From positions 33,614 to 97,613 of the forward strand of contig JACNLC010000055.1 in assembly GCA_014381725.1 (NCBI GenBank): 64,000 bases of DNA, written 5' to 3'. Shown here one piece after another: positions 1 to 9,152 of the stretch. The position numbers and the translations under genes were made by a program. Under the pieces are notes generated by a model, which saw only the letters and a program-made list of their open reading frames with translations, had not been told where the DNA came from and ran no database searches. This stretch comes from Fidelibacterota bacterium. Its GTDB lineage: Bacteria > Fidelibacterota > Marinisomatia > SCGC-AAA003-L08 > JACNLC01. The stretch's first letter is position 1. Every line of letters begins with the position of its first letter.

Positions 1-367
1 ACAAGGAGATTTACAAAAACTTGATGTTCTGATTAACGGTGAAGTTGTTGATGCTTTGAGCTTGATTGTTCATCAAGACAATGCTTATAAACAGGGATCA
101 GCTTTATGCAAAAAATTGAAAGAAGTAATACATCGCCAACAATTTGAAATCCCAATTCAGGCAGCTGTTGGACATAAAGTCATTGCTCGCCAAACGGTTA
201 AAGCTCTTCGGAAAAATGTAACTGCGAAATGTTATGGAGGAGATATTACTAGAAAACGAAAACTTCTAGAAAAACAAAAGAAGGGTAAGAAACGGATGAA
301 ACAAATCGGAACCGTTGAACTTCCTCAAGAAGCATTTTTAGCAGTCCTGAAAATTGATACAGATTAG
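1..367 (+). CDS. lepA: Elongation factor 4 (LepA), C-terminal end only
   Basis: This is the 3' end of lepA; the frame is open back to base 2 and the gene begins before the window. About 121 residues are present. They cover the LepA-specific C-terminal domain, with the characteristic [11 protein letters not shown] stretch followed by [10 protein letters not shown] and the ending [10 protein letters not shown], which no other translational GTPase has. LepA is a ribosome-bound GTPase thought to back-translocate or remodel stalled elongating ribosomes. The GTPase domain lies outside the window. A TTG at 56 is in frame but is internal to the domain and is not a start. No terminator is visible in the 120 bases before the next gene. 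Confidence 0.95.
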   Translation, partial: QGDLQKLDVLINGEVVDALSLIVHQDNAYKQGSALCKKLKEVIHRQQFEIPIQAAVGHKVIARQTVKALRKNVTAKCYGGDITRKRKLLEKQKKGKKRMKQIGTVELPQEAFLAVLKIDTD

Positions 368-488
368 ATGGAGTAGTGGAGAAGAGGATCTGGTAGGAGA
401 TTTTTTGAGATTTATGTGTTTTCTGAATAATAAAATCCAAATATTTATTTTCTAGTTTCTAATACAAATATGCTATTAAACAAATAAA

Positions 489-1214
489 ATGAATCTAAAC
501 TATTCACGCTCATCTAGTTCAATTTTGTATGGAATAACTCTCGTATTTCCGCTTATGATTGTGTATGAACTTCTAGGTATCTACATCAATTGGAATGCAC
601 CTTATGAGTTACGAAACGGAGCAGATGCACTAATCCGTGAGTTTTTTCTAGTTTTTGGCCAATATTCGCAAATTGCGTATGGAATAGCATTGTTCGTGTT
701 GTTGTCCATTATTGCTATAAAATATCGTCACTTACTCACAAACGGGCAAATGAAAATCCACTATTTGATGTTGATGATTGCAGAAAGTATTTTATGGGGA
801 TTTTTCTTGTTTGTATTACTTTCCCGAACAGGACAGTGGATGATGGCAATTCCGTTTGGCGGAAGAATTGTTGAAGAGTTATATCTCTCAATTGGAGCTG
901 GAATTTATGAAGAATTATTATTCCGATTAACATTGATATTTGTCCTGACATTAATTTTTCACAAAATTTTGAGATTGCCAACGCATTTATCAGGTTTTAT
1001 AGCTGTTTTATTTTCTGCAATTTTATTTGCGATGTTTCATTATATTGGAACTTTTGGTGATGTGTTTAGATGGAATACATTCATAGTTCGCATAGTTGCG
1101 GGTTTGTTTTTGGGACTTTTATTTATATTTAGAGGATTTGGAATAACAGCATATACGCATATAATTTATGATGTAATAGTTGTATGTTATCCGCTGTATT
1201 TTGCAAGAAATTAA
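489..1214 (+). CDS. CPBP-family intramembrane glutamic endopeptidase
   Basis: A 241-residue, very hydrophobic protein with about seven predicted membrane segments. The CPBP (CAAX protease and bacteriocin-processing, ABI) signature is visible: EExxxR near residues 141-146 (EELLFR), an FxxxH motif near 184-188 (FAMFH), and an HxxxD-like motif near the C terminus (HIIYD). These residues form the glutamate/histidine active site in Rce1-type intramembrane proteases. Family members cleave membrane-embedded peptides or act in bacteriocin immunity; the substrate here is unknown. The gene sits 18 bases before lgt, which also works on membrane-linked precursors, so envelope processing is plausible but inferred. 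Confidence 0.85.
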   Translation: MNLNYSRSSSSILYGITLVFPLMIVYELLGIYINWNAPYELRNGADALIREFFLVFGQYSQIAYGIALFVLLSIIAIKYRHLLTNGQMKIHYLMLMIAESILWGFFLFVLLSRTGQWMMAIPFGGRIVEELYLSIGAGIYEELLFRLTLIFVLTLIFHKILRLPTHLSGFIAVLFSAILFAMFHYIGTFGDVFRWNTFIVRIVAGLFLGLLFIFRGFGITAYTHIIYDVIVVCYPLYFARN

Positions 1215-1232
1215 CGAAACTTAGGGGAGCTT

Positions 1233-2045
1233 ATGTATCCGGAAATTATTAGAATTGGAAATTTTGTTATATCATCTTTTGGAGTTATGATGGTTGTTGC
1301 ATTTTTAACAAATAATTATCTCCTTCGCAAGGATATGAAACATTTTGGTCAAAATCCAGATGTAGCAGATGAAATTACTTTTCGTGCAGCGATTGGTGGC
1401 GTGTTAGGTGCTAAAATTTATTATTTGATTGAGAATATCCCATCAGGACACGCAATGGGTAATCTTAACGGATTATGGAATATTATTGCTGGAATATTTT
1501 CACTCGATGGCGGTAGGATTTCTTCTGGTTTGCATAATTTTGGGGCTGGAATGGTGTTTTACGGTGGACTCATAGGCGGATTGTTGTTGGTTACACTATA
1601 CATCCGTAAGCAGAAATTAGAATGGTTACCTGTCGCAGATTGGGTTGCTCCGTATTTGGTTCTTGGTCACGGTATTGGCAGAATCGGTTGTTTATTAGTT
1701 GGTGATGATTATGGAGTTCCTAGTAGTGTTCCTTGGGCGATGGCATTCCCTCAAGGTGCTCCACCAACTACTATTCCTGTTCACCCAACACAGGTTTATG
1801 AAATGATAGGTTATTTTCTGATATTTGCTTATCTGTATCGTAGGCGTTTAAAAAAATCATTTAATGGTGAAATACTATTTAAATATTTTGTATTAGCAGG
1901 AATTGTTCGGTTTTTTGTGGAATTTCTCCGAACCAACAACAGGTATATTTTAAATCTATCAGGAGCACAGTACATTTCGATTATTTTGATTATCATTGGC
2001 GGTTATCATCTTTGGAAACATTTTCGGGTGAAACAAACTGTCTGA
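1233..2045 (+). CDS. lgt: Prolipoprotein diacylglyceryl transferase (Lgt)
   Basis: Transfers a diacylglyceryl group from phosphatidylglycerol to the lipobox cysteine of prolipoproteins, the first step of lipoprotein maturation, in the inner membrane. The 270-residue length is normal. Family landmarks are the YGGLIGG segment (about residues 110-116), the GHGIGRIGC signature helix (about 145-153) followed by GDDYG, and the HPTQVYE motif (about 187-193). About seven membrane segments are expected. An AGGGGAG ribosome site precedes the ATG at 1233. Several lipoproteins with clear lipoboxes are encoded in this window and would be its substrates. Confidence 0.96.
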   Translation: MYPEIIRIGNFVISSFGVMMVVAFLTNNYLLRKDMKHFGQNPDVADEITFRAAIGGVLGAKIYYLIENIPSGHAMGNLNGLWNIIAGIFSLDGGRISSGLHNFGAGMVFYGGLIGGLLLVTLYIRKQKLEWLPVADWVAPYLVLGHGIGRIGCLLVGDDYGVPSSVPWAMAFPQGAPPTTIPVHPTQVYEMIGYFLIFAYLYRRRLKKSFNGEILFKYFVLAGIVRFFVEFLRTNNRYILNLSGAQYISIILIIIGGYHLWKHFRVKQTV

Positions 2046-2052
2046 AATATAA

Positions 2053-2928
2053 ATGGAAACCATTTCCTGTATAATTTGCGGTAGCAATAAAAGTGAACCT
2101 TACATTAAGGTTACTGACCGTTTGAATTCTGATAGTACACAATTTCAAATTGTGAAATGCGAATGTGGATTTGTATATTTAAATCCTCGTCCTGAAGAAT
2201 CAGAAATATCCAAATACTATTCAAATGATAACTATACTCCGCATCAGCAAAACACAGTTAACATCTTTGATAGAATATACAAGTTTGTTCAACTGTTTAC
2301 TCTTCGGTGGAAGTATAGAAAAATATCAGTTTTTAAAAAAAGTGGGAAATTGTTAGATATTGGTGGTGGGCAGGGAGAATTTTGCAATTATATGAAAAAT
2401 TCAGGTTGGGATGTTTTGTTGCAAGACAACTCGGAACTTGCACGAGATATTGCAAAAAATAATGGATTAGATACAATTATTTCATTAAGTAGTATAGATG
2501 AAAACGAGAAATTTGATGTAATCACAATGTGGCATTCTTTGGAGCATATTCACGAAATTTATAAAACTATGGATTTAGTTAAAAAACTCTTAGATGAAAG
2601 TGGGATTTTGTTAATTGCAGTTCCTAATATAGATGCACACGAACAAAAGTATTATAAAGAAAATTGGGTACCTTTTGATGCTCCACGACATTTATATCAT
2701 TTTTCACCCAAATCACTTAAGCAGTTCTTTTACAAATTCGGATTTACTGTAAAATCAGAAATTCCTATGTTCCAAGATACTCCATATAATATTTTGCTGA
2801 GTATGAAATCCAAAGGGATATTCAGTCTTGCAAAAGCGGGAGTAATCTGGCTAATTTCCTGTATGAAAACTTTGACTAAAGGCGTAAATCATTCATCTTC
2901 ATTTTTAGTAATATGCAAAAAAAACTAA
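2053..2928 (+). CDS. Class I SAM-dependent methyltransferase with N-terminal zinc-ribbon-like motif
   Basis: A 291-residue protein. The N terminus has two cysteine pairs (CIICG at 6-10 and CECG near 36-39) and the FVYLNPRPEE stretch typical of a subgroup of sugar- or lipid-tailoring methyltransferases. The Rossmann SAM site follows: LLDIGGGQGEF near residues 98-108, with the acidic strand-2 residue in LLQDNS and a motif IV region DVITMWHSLEHIHE. It belongs to the Methyltransf_23 type. The substrate is unknown. It overlaps the next gene by 16 bases and follows lgt by 7 bases, so the three are probably co-transcribed. Confidence 0.85.
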   Translation: METISCIICGSNKSEPYIKVTDRLNSDSTQFQIVKCECGFVYLNPRPEESEISKYYSNDNYTPHQQNTVNIFDRIYKFVQLFTLRWKYRKISVFKKSGKLLDIGGGQGEFCNYMKNSGWDVLLQDNSELARDIAKNNGLDTIISLSSIDENEKFDVITMWHSLEHIHEIYKTMDLVKKLLDESGILLIAVPNIDAHEQKYYKENWVPFDAPRHLYHFSPKSLKQFFYKFGFTVKSEIPMFQDTPYNILLSMKSKGIFSLAKAGVIWLISCMKTLTKGVNHSSSFLVICKKN

Positions 2929-3884
2929 TTCTATTTCTTGTATTGCTATTGTTTGGATGCAAGTTTCTTCCAAAATCTGAAGGCAAAATGAATCAAGTAA
3001 TGGTTTTTGTTTCACCTGAAGATAAAATTTTAGTAGAACCGATAATTGATGAACTGTTTTCAGATGTGATTCATACACCTCAATCAGAAAAAATATTTAC
3101 TTACCGTTGGGTTAATCCTTGGGAACTTGATGAATATAAACTCAGAACAAATTTATTGGTTATATCGCTTCAACATCCCATTGATTCGACAGGAGATAGG
3201 CTTTTTCATCGATTTACCAAAGCTTCATCGGCTGACCATCACACAATTGCTAAAACTGATATTTTTGCGAATGGTCAACTGTTTTTAGGATTATCAGGTT
3301 ATGATGCGATTGATTTTGAAATTCAGACAAAAGCGAACAAGGAGTGGATAATCAATCAACTAAAAACCAATTATGATGCAAATTTATCGGAATATGTATT
3401 TTCGAAAAAGAAGAATCCGAAATTGAGTCAACTTATTGACGAGAGATTTGGATTTACTATTGAACTACAAAGAGATTTCAAATTGATAAAGGATGACAAT
3501 TTACATCAATTTTTATGGATTGGCCGTGGAGTTCCTTATCGTTGGTTAATTTTTCATAAATTGTCTGATGATTTCTCTACATCTGAAAAATCGTGGAATG
3601 CTGTGGAAAAAATATTTGCGAAAACTCTACCAGATATTGAGATTAGTCAGGAATTTCGGTCACACGAAGACATAGAGATTGCAGATGAAGTTGTAAAAAT
3701 GATTCGCGGACTTTATACACACGATGAAAGTCAAACAGGTGGACCATTTTTCACAATGATAATTCCAGAAGAAAATAGTAATAACACAATTTTATTAAGT
3801 GGATTTGTAAATAATCCGGGACAACCAAAAATGCAATTAATTAAACAGCTTGAAGTTATTGCTAAAACCTTTAGTTTTAATTAA
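2913..3884 (+). CDS. DUF4837-family lipoprotein
   Basis: A 323-residue secreted lipoprotein. Residues 1-16 form a short lipoprotein signal with the lipobox LLFGC, so the mature protein should start at Cys16. The body resembles DUF4837, a family I know mainly from Bacteroidota and relatives; the FGFTIELQRDFKLIK segment followed by FLWIGRG is the most recognisable part. Function is unknown. The ATG at 2913 lies inside the last codons of the methyltransferase, consistent with translational coupling. There is no DNA-binding or catalytic motif I can point to. Confidence 0.75.
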   Translation: MQKKLILFLVLLLFGCKFLPKSEGKMNQVMVFVSPEDKILVEPIIDELFSDVIHTPQSEKIFTYRWVNPWELDEYKLRTNLLVISLQHPIDSTGDRLFHRFTKASSADHHTIAKTDIFANGQLFLGLSGYDAIDFEIQTKANKEWIINQLKTNYDANLSEYVFSKKKNPKLSQLIDERFGFTIELQRDFKLIKDDNLHQFLWIGRGVPYRWLIFHKLSDDFSTSEKSWNAVEKIFAKTLPDIEISQEFRSHEDIEIADEVVKMIRGLYTHDESQTGGPFFTMIIPEENSNNTILLSGFVNNPGQPKMQLIKQLEVIAKTFSFN

Positions 3885-3929
3885 ATCGTTTTCCTTTTGT
3901 AAATTATAGTTTATTATTTTGAGGATAGT

Positions 3930-4388
3930 ATGAATAAAATAGCAGTTTTAATAGGTAGTGAGTCGGATAGAAAGACAATTGAAGCGTCCACTCCGTATTT
4001 TGAATATTTCGGTTTAGATTGGGAATTGAAAGTGCTTTCAGCTCATCGAAATCCTAAGGAAGTAGAAGAGTTTGCAATCAACGCAAGAGATAATGGATAT
4101 GCAATTTTAGTTGGTGCCGCTGGTATGGCTGCTCATCTTGCAGGAGCGCTAAAAGCAAGTTCTACATTACCGATTATAGGAATACCATTACCAGGCGGAA
4201 TGATGGACGGTTTGGATTCATTGCTATCAACGGTTCAGATGCCAAAAGGAGTGCCGGTAGCAACGATGTCTGTTGGTAAAGCCGGTGCAATCAATGCAGC
4301 AATATTTTGTGCAGAGATACTATCAATTACAGATGAAGAAATTGCAGAGAAATTACTCCAGTTTAAGGGAAACGGCTGTAAACTATAA
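3930..4388 (+). CDS. purE: N5-carboxyaminoimidazole ribonucleotide mutase (PurE)
   Basis: Converts N5-CAIR to CAIR in de novo purine synthesis. The 152-residue length fits class I PurE. Visible motifs are the N-terminal phosphate-binding GSESDRKT (about 9-16), the catalytic SAHRNP (about 44-49), and GAAGMAAHLAG (about 69-79) near the active site. It has a GAGGATAG ribosome site. The stop codon overlaps the start of rfbD (TAATG). No purK is present here. It was probably brought under a mixed housekeeping transcript rather than a purine operon. Confidence 0.95.
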   Translation: MNKIAVLIGSESDRKTIEASTPYFEYFGLDWELKVLSAHRNPKEVEEFAINARDNGYAILVGAAGMAAHLAGALKASSTLPIIGIPLPGGMMDGLDSLLSTVQMPKGVPVATMSVGKAGAINAAIFCAEILSITDEEIAEKLLQFKGNGCKL

Positions 4389-5281
4389 TGCTGAGAAAAA
4401 TCCTTATAACAGGATCTTCTGGTCAACTTGGCAAATCCTTAATCTCTGAATTAGGTTCAGATTTTGAGCTACTTCCAACTGACTCTCATCCGTTGCCAAT
4501 TACCGTATCAGGGCTTCCTATAATAGAGATGGACATAACCAATTTCGATCAAGTAAAACAAATAGTAACAACATTTGCACCGGATATCATCATCAATTCT
4601 GCGGCATATACAAATGTAGATGGAAGTGAAATAGATAAAAATGCTGCAAGAAATGTGAATGTTGAAGGATTAGAAAATCTCATAAAAACGAGTTCAACAA
4701 ACGCATATTTTGTTCAAATATCTACAGACTATGTTTTTGATGGTGAAAATGGTCCTTACGACGAGAATGCTCCAACATTTCCAATTTCTTACTATGGGAA
4801 AACAAAATTAGAAGCAGAAAATGTAATGAGAGGTTCCAGACGAAGAAATTTGATTTTGCGTCCTAATGTTTTATACAGTTCATCAATAGATGATACCGCA
4901 AGTTTTTTCTCGTGGGTTTTTACACAATTGTCCGATAAGCAGGAAATCAATGTGGTTACCGACCAAACGAGCAATCCGACTTGGATACCAAAGTTTGCTG
5001 AAACTATTCATCATTGCGTCGCGAACGATGTGGAGGGCATTTATCATTATGGAAGTGAGAACTATCTCAGTCGCTTTGATTTTGCAATACAGATAGCAGA
5101 AGTTTTTGGGTTGGACATATCATTAATCAAACCAATAACTACGAACGAGTTGAATCAGACTGCCCATCGTCCAAAACATAGTGGGATGAACCCCGGAAAA
5201 ATCCAAAAAGAATTGTGTATTTCGATTTATTCTACAGAATTTTGTTTAACTGAAATTAAAAAGATTATGGAACAAAAATGA
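4388..5281 (+). CDS. rfbD: dTDP-4-dehydrorhamnose reductase (RfbD/RmlD)
   Basis: Extended short-chain dehydrogenase of 297 residues that makes dTDP-L-rhamnose by NAD(P)H reduction of the 4-keto intermediate. The Rossmann motif GSSGQLG (about 8-14), the catalytic YGKTK (Tyr/Lys about 136-140) and STDYVFDG (about 113-120) are all seen. The C-terminal HRPKHSGMN matches the family's substrate domain, which typically carries RP..S. The rest of the rhamnose pathway (rmlA, B, C) is not in this window. Glycosyltransferases follow immediately, so the product probably feeds a surface polysaccharide. TAATG overlap with purE and ATGA overlap with the next gene. Confidence 0.92.
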   Translation: MLRKILITGSSGQLGKSLISELGSDFELLPTDSHPLPITVSGLPIIEMDITNFDQVKQIVTTFAPDIIINSAAYTNVDGSEIDKNAARNVNVEGLENLIKTSSTNAYFVQISTDYVFDGENGPYDENAPTFPISYYGKTKLEAENVMRGSRRRNLILRPNVLYSSSIDDTASFFSWVFTQLSDKQEINVVTDQTSNPTWIPKFAETIHHCVANDVEGIYHYGSENYLSRFDFAIQIAEVFGLDISLIKPITTNELNQTAHRPKHSGMNPGKIQKELCISIYSTEFCLTEIKKIMEQK

Positions 5282-5991
5282 AATCAATAATAATATCTCC
5301 GACATATAACGAGAGAAAAAACATAGACGAACTTCTTCGTCAGATTTATGCAAGTAATCCGGATATTCATATTTTATTTGTTGATGATAATTCTCCAGAT
5401 GGAACAGGGGAATACATCCGTGAGTTAACAGAAAAAGATGATAAAATCCACTTGATTCAACGAAGTGGAAAATTGGGATTAGGGACGGCTTATTGCAAAG
5501 GATTTCAATGGGCATTAGATAATGGCTACGACAAAATGATCCAAATGGATGCCGATTTATCTCATAACCCAGCTGATGTTCCCATACTTATAAAGACATC
5601 TATGGAAAATGATTTGGTGATTGGAAGTCGTTATATAAGTGGGATCAATGTTGTTAACTGGCCAATGCGCAGGCTGATTCTGAGTTATTTGGCGAATATG
5701 TACGCTAGATTTATTATCGGATTACCGATTAAGGATGGAACAGGTGGATTTAAGTGTTTTAACAGAAGTGTGCTTGAAAATATTGATTTAACAAAAATCA
5801 AATCTGAAGGCTATTCTTTCCAGATTGAAATGAACTTTTTAGCTTGGATGAAAAAGTTTACAATCAAAGAAATTCCGATTATATTTAATGATAGAACTGT
5901 CGGTGAATCAAAGATGTCCAAACGGATCGTTCGAGAGGCAATTTGGATGGTTCCAAAGCTGAAACTAAAAAAGATATTCCGGAGAATATGA
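5278..5991 (+). CDS. Polyprenol-phosphate mannosyltransferase-like GT2 glycosyltransferase
   Basis: A 237-residue GT-A fold family 2 glycosyltransferase, close to dolichol-phosphate mannose synthases (DPM1 type). Motifs: SPTYNER (about 7-13), the nucleotide-binding DDNSPDGT (about 38-45) and the metal-binding MDADLSH (about 93-99), followed by GSRY and GTGGFK. It has no C-terminal membrane domain, so it matches the short soluble or peripheral form. The likely reaction is transfer of a sugar from GDP-mannose or a similar donor to a polyprenyl phosphate carrier. The last bases overlap the start of the next glycosyltransferase (ATGA at 5988). Confidence 0.9.
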   Translation: MKSIIISPTYNERKNIDELLRQIYASNPDIHILFVDDNSPDGTGEYIRELTEKDDKIHLIQRSGKLGLGTAYCKGFQWALDNGYDKMIQMDADLSHNPADVPILIKTSMENDLVIGSRYISGINVVNWPMRRLILSYLANMYARFIIGLPIKDGTGGFKCFNRSVLENIDLTKIKSEGYSFQIEMNFLAWMKKFTIKEIPIIFNDRTVGESKMSKRIVREAIWMVPKLKLKKIFRRI

Positions 5992-8048
5992 CACTTTCAG
6001 TCGTAATAATAAGTTATAATGTAAAATCATTTCTTCGACAATGTTTGAAATCGATACTTGCTAGCAAGAATATTGATTCACTTGAAATAGTTGTGGTTGA
6101 TAACTATTCTTTTGATGGCTCAAATGAGATGCTAAAAGTTGAATTCCCTCAAGTCAAGCTCATCCAAAATGATAAGAATCTGGGATTTTCCAAAGCAGTA
6201 AATAAAGGAATTGAGAAATCCACTGGCGATTACATTTGCTTGATAAACCCCGATTCACTCATTAAAGACGATACTTTAAGTAAACTCCATAAATATATGG
6301 TAAACAATACAGATACAGGAATTGCAGGATGTAAAGTATTGGATGCAGATGGATCGTTGCAATTGGCATCCCGTAGAAAATTTCCTACTCCTTTAGTTGC
6401 GTTACCAAGGTTGTTAGGTTTAAGCAAATTATTTCCTAAGAGTAAATTGTTTGGTCAATATAATCAGACATTTATGGATGACTCTGTTATTCAAGAAGTG
6501 GATGCAGTTAGTGGTTCGTGTATGATGTTTCCCAAAAAACTGGTGGATGAAATTGGAGATTTTGACGAACGCTTTTTTATGTACTTCGAGGATACAGACT
6601 TTTGTTTCCGTGCTAAAAAAGCTGGATATAAAGTGATTTACAATCCTGAAACACAAATTATTCACTATAAAGGTGAAAGTTTAAAACACGCCCCATTTGA
6701 TGTTATTGACACATTTCACAATGCAATGATACAATTTTTCAAAAAACATTCATCAGAATTTCCATTATGGAGGTTTCTAAAAATTCTGATATATTCTGCT
6801 ATTGGTTTAAGAAAAATTACTGAAGAATTCAGAAAATACGCATCCACAATAATATCAACAATATTCGATATATTCTCTGTGTCAATAGCATTCATTTCCG
6901 CAATTGCAGTTTGGTATCCTTATAATTACAACGAACCTGTTACAATCAAATTAATAATTGGTCACTGGCCATTGTATTTAACTTTTGTATTATTTTGGAT
7001 TTTGGTCTCAGTCGGAGTAAATCTATATCGGAAGAACTATTTGTCTTATGGAGGTGCAATTGTAGTATCTATTTTGACATTTTTACTTGCATCTTCTATT
7101 ACTTATCTAGTTTCAATATTTGCTTACTCAAGAGCTGTAATAACTTTTGCATCTGTGTTTACAGCATTGTTAACAGCATTTTGGAGAATTTCAGTTCATA
7201 TGATGTTCCGTTACAAATGGCTTAAAATATTTCATTTGACACCATTTTTCACACGAAGAGCATTGATTATTGGTTCGGATAACGAGTCTTTGAGAATAGG
7301 TAATTTGATAACTCAAACACCAGAAGCAGATTTTGATTTAATCGGATTTGTGGACGATTCTATTAATGCTGAGATTTCTGATAATAGATTTCTAGGTAGG
7401 ACGGAAGATTTGGGTGGAATAGTGGAATCTCAGAAAATTAACGAAATTATTCTCCCAGAAAAATCGTTCTCTACAAACAAAGTAATCGATTTAATCCAGC
7501 GGTTAGCTGGTAGTAATGTTATATTCAAATTTGTTCCTGATGGAGAACATCATTTAATTGGAAAAGGGATTATTGAAAATTTAGGAGGAGTTCCATTGCT
7601 TGATATAGAATTTCCATTATTCAATAAGGTGCATTTAGTTTCCAAGCGAATGTTTGATATTATATTCTCGTTCGTTAGCATTTTAATCACTCTTCCAATA
7701 CACTTGTTTTTCCTTGTTCTTTTTAAGGTGGAAAAAAGAACAATATGGAGTGCTAATAATCAATCGTGCAGAATTTTACAATATAAAACTTCAAATCAAT
7801 TTGTTAGTGAGTTGCCAATACTGTTTTCTATTTTACGAGGGAAGATTAGTTTTGTTGGAGGGCAGGTTGTGGATTTTGAACAAGCAGACCCAAATCTGCT
7901 TATTAAGCCTGGAATTACAGGATTATCTCAGTTAAAACCGAATAAAATTGACGAAAATATGTATCATTCATTTGATCAATATTACATTCAGAATCATTCA
8001 TTTATTTTTGATTTGGAAATTCTCTTAAAATCACTGTTGAGGATATAA
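5988..8048 (+). CDS. Fused GT2 glycosyltransferase and degenerate polyprenyl-phosphate sugar transferase
   Basis: A 686-residue protein of two parts. Residues 1 to about 260 are a rhamnosyl- or galactofuranosyl-type GT2 domain (SVVIISYN, VVVDNYS, GNxG-like NKNLGFSKAVN, then DERFFMYFEDTDF). After four membrane helices comes a CoA-binding-like domain (ALIIGSDNE, IGFVDDS) and a fifth helix starting KRMFDI, the layout of WcaJ/WbaP phosphoglycosyl transferases. The C terminus keeps SELPILFSILRGKISFVGG and KPGITGLSQL. The usual DELP catalytic dyad reads Ser607-Glu608, and the RVGxxGxxF / KFRSM core is eroded, so that half is probably inactive. ATG at 5988 overlaps the upstream TGA and has GGAG nearby; an in-frame TTG at 5943 is less likely. 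Confidence 0.85.
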   Translation: MTLSVVIISYNVKSFLRQCLKSILASKNIDSLEIVVVDNYSFDGSNEMLKVEFPQVKLIQNDKNLGFSKAVNKGIEKSTGDYICLINPDSLIKDDTLSKLHKYMVNNTDTGIAGCKVLDADGSLQLASRRKFPTPLVALPRLLGLSKLFPKSKLFGQYNQTFMDDSVIQEVDAVSGSCMMFPKKLVDEIGDFDERFFMYFEDTDFCFRAKKAGYKVIYNPETQIIHYKGESLKHAPFDVIDTFHNAMIQFFKKHSSEFPLWRFLKILIYSAIGLRKITEEFRKYASTIISTIFDIFSVSIAFISAIAVWYPYNYNEPVTIKLIIGHWPLYLTFVLFWILVSVGVNLYRKNYLSYGGAIVVSILTFLLASSITYLVSIFAYSRAVITFASVFTALLTAFWRISVHMMFRYKWLKIFHLTPFFTRRALIIGSDNESLRIGNLITQTPEADFDLIGFVDDSINAEISDNRFLGRTEDLGGIVESQKINEIILPEKSFSTNKVIDLIQRLAGSNVIFKFVPDGEHHLIGKGIIENLGGVPLLDIEFPLFNKVHLVSKRMFDIIFSFVSILITLPIHLFFLVLFKVEKRTIWSANNQSCRILQYKTSNQFVSELPILFSILRGKISFVGGQVVDFEQADPNLLIKPGITGLSQLKPNKIDENMYHSFDQYYIQNHSFIFDLEILLKSLLRI

Positions 8049-9007
8049 TGTCGAAATACACTTTAGAATTCGAAGAATCTCTTAGAGAAATTGAAGAAAA
8101 AATTGAAACTGTAAAATCAACAGGTATAAAAACCGGTGTTGATGTAACTTCTACAGTTCAACAATTGGAGCGAAAATTAGAGGATAAACGAAAATCTATT
8201 TATAAAAATTTATCGCGTTGGGATAGAGTTCAATTAGCAAGGCATCCTCGTCGTCCGCACTCATTGGATTATATTGAGATGATGTGTGATGAGTGGATGG
8301 AACTACACGGAGACCGTTATTTTGGTGACGACAAGGCAATTGTGTCCGGGTTGGCTGTGATTGCTGGGAAATCCATTATGATTATTGGTCAGCAGAAAGG
8401 TCGTGGAACCAAAGATAATATGCTCCGTAATTTTGGTATGCCTCGTCCAGAGGGCTATAGAAAAGCACTAAGACTTATGAAACTTGCAGAGAAATTTAAT
8501 ATCCCGATTGTTACATTAATTGACACTCCAGGAGCATACCCTGGTTTGGGAGCTGAAGAACGAGGTCAAGCTGAAGCGATTGCCAAAAACTTAAAAGAAA
8601 TGGCTATAATTGGAGTACCAATAATAAATATCGTAATTGGCGAGGGTGCTTCTGGTGGTGCATTGGGAATTGGTGTAGGTGATAGACTTTTATGTATGGA
8701 AAATACTTGGTATTCAGTCATATCTCCAGAAGGTTGTGCATCAATTTTGTTTAGAGATGCAACTCGAGCAAAAGATGCTGCTGATGCAATGAAAGTAACG
8801 TCAATAGATTTATTGGAAATGGGAATTGCAGACAGAATAATCCCTGAACCTGAAGGAAGCGCTCATATGCATCCAAAAAAAGCATCTGAAATGCTAAAGG
8901 ATGTTATTCTAGAAGAATTAGCTCAATTAGTCACTCTAAATACAGATGACCTGATTGAAAACCGAATTTCCAAGTTTGAAAAAATGGGAAAGTGGGAAGA
9001 GATATAA
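8048..9007 (+). CDS. accA: Acetyl-CoA carboxylase carboxyltransferase subunit alpha (AccA)
   Basis: Alpha subunit of the carboxyltransferase that moves CO2 from carboxybiotin to acetyl-CoA to make malonyl-CoA for fatty-acid synthesis. Its 319 residues match E. coli AccA. An N-terminal coiled-coil (residues about 5-55) leads into ARHPRRP and the crotonase-fold core. Oxyanion-hole glycine-rich segments GEGASGGALGIG (about 201-212) and the DTPGAYPG loop (about 159-166) are clear. AccD, the zinc-containing beta partner, is not in this window. The ATG overlaps the upstream stop (TAATG). Confidence 0.96.
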   Translation: MSKYTLEFEESLREIEEKIETVKSTGIKTGVDVTSTVQQLERKLEDKRKSIYKNLSRWDRVQLARHPRRPHSLDYIEMMCDEWMELHGDRYFGDDKAIVSGLAVIAGKSIMIIGQQKGRGTKDNMLRNFGMPRPEGYRKALRLMKLAEKFNIPIVTLIDTPGAYPGLGAEERGQAEAIAKNLKEMAIIGVPIINIVIGEGASGGALGIGVGDRLLCMENTWYSVISPEGCASILFRDATRAKDAADAMKVTSIDLLEMGIADRIIPEPEGSAHMHPKKASEMLKDVILEELAQLVTLNTDDLIENRISKFEKMGKWEEI

Positions 9008-9074
9008 ACGGGGTTCTTGGCTCTAGTTTCTTGGATGTTTGGTGTTGAGAAGGAGACAGGAATCCGCCTAACTA

Positions 9075-9113
9075 AACTGGAACTGTAACGAAACAGTGAA
9101 GGTGCAACCAGTT
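9075..9113. other. Nested inverted repeat between convergent genes
   Basis: AACTGG at 9075-9080 pairs with CCAGTT at 9108-9113, enclosing a second stem, ACTGT at 9082-9086 with ACAGT at 9093-9097 around a six-base loop. It lies in the 145-base gap between the ends of accA (+) and the DUF3228 gene (-). A transcript structure that helps end both transcripts is possible, but there is no T-run, so this is not a standard intrinsic terminator. Confidence 0.3.
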
Positions 9114-9152
9114 GGAAAACTAGAAGTGGTGTTATTAAGTTGAGCGAAATTT

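Noticed and set aside
5943..5987. Upstream TTG start for the fused glycosyltransferase
   Set aside because: The ATG at 5988 overlaps the preceding stop, has a GGAG site and starts at the domain boundary.
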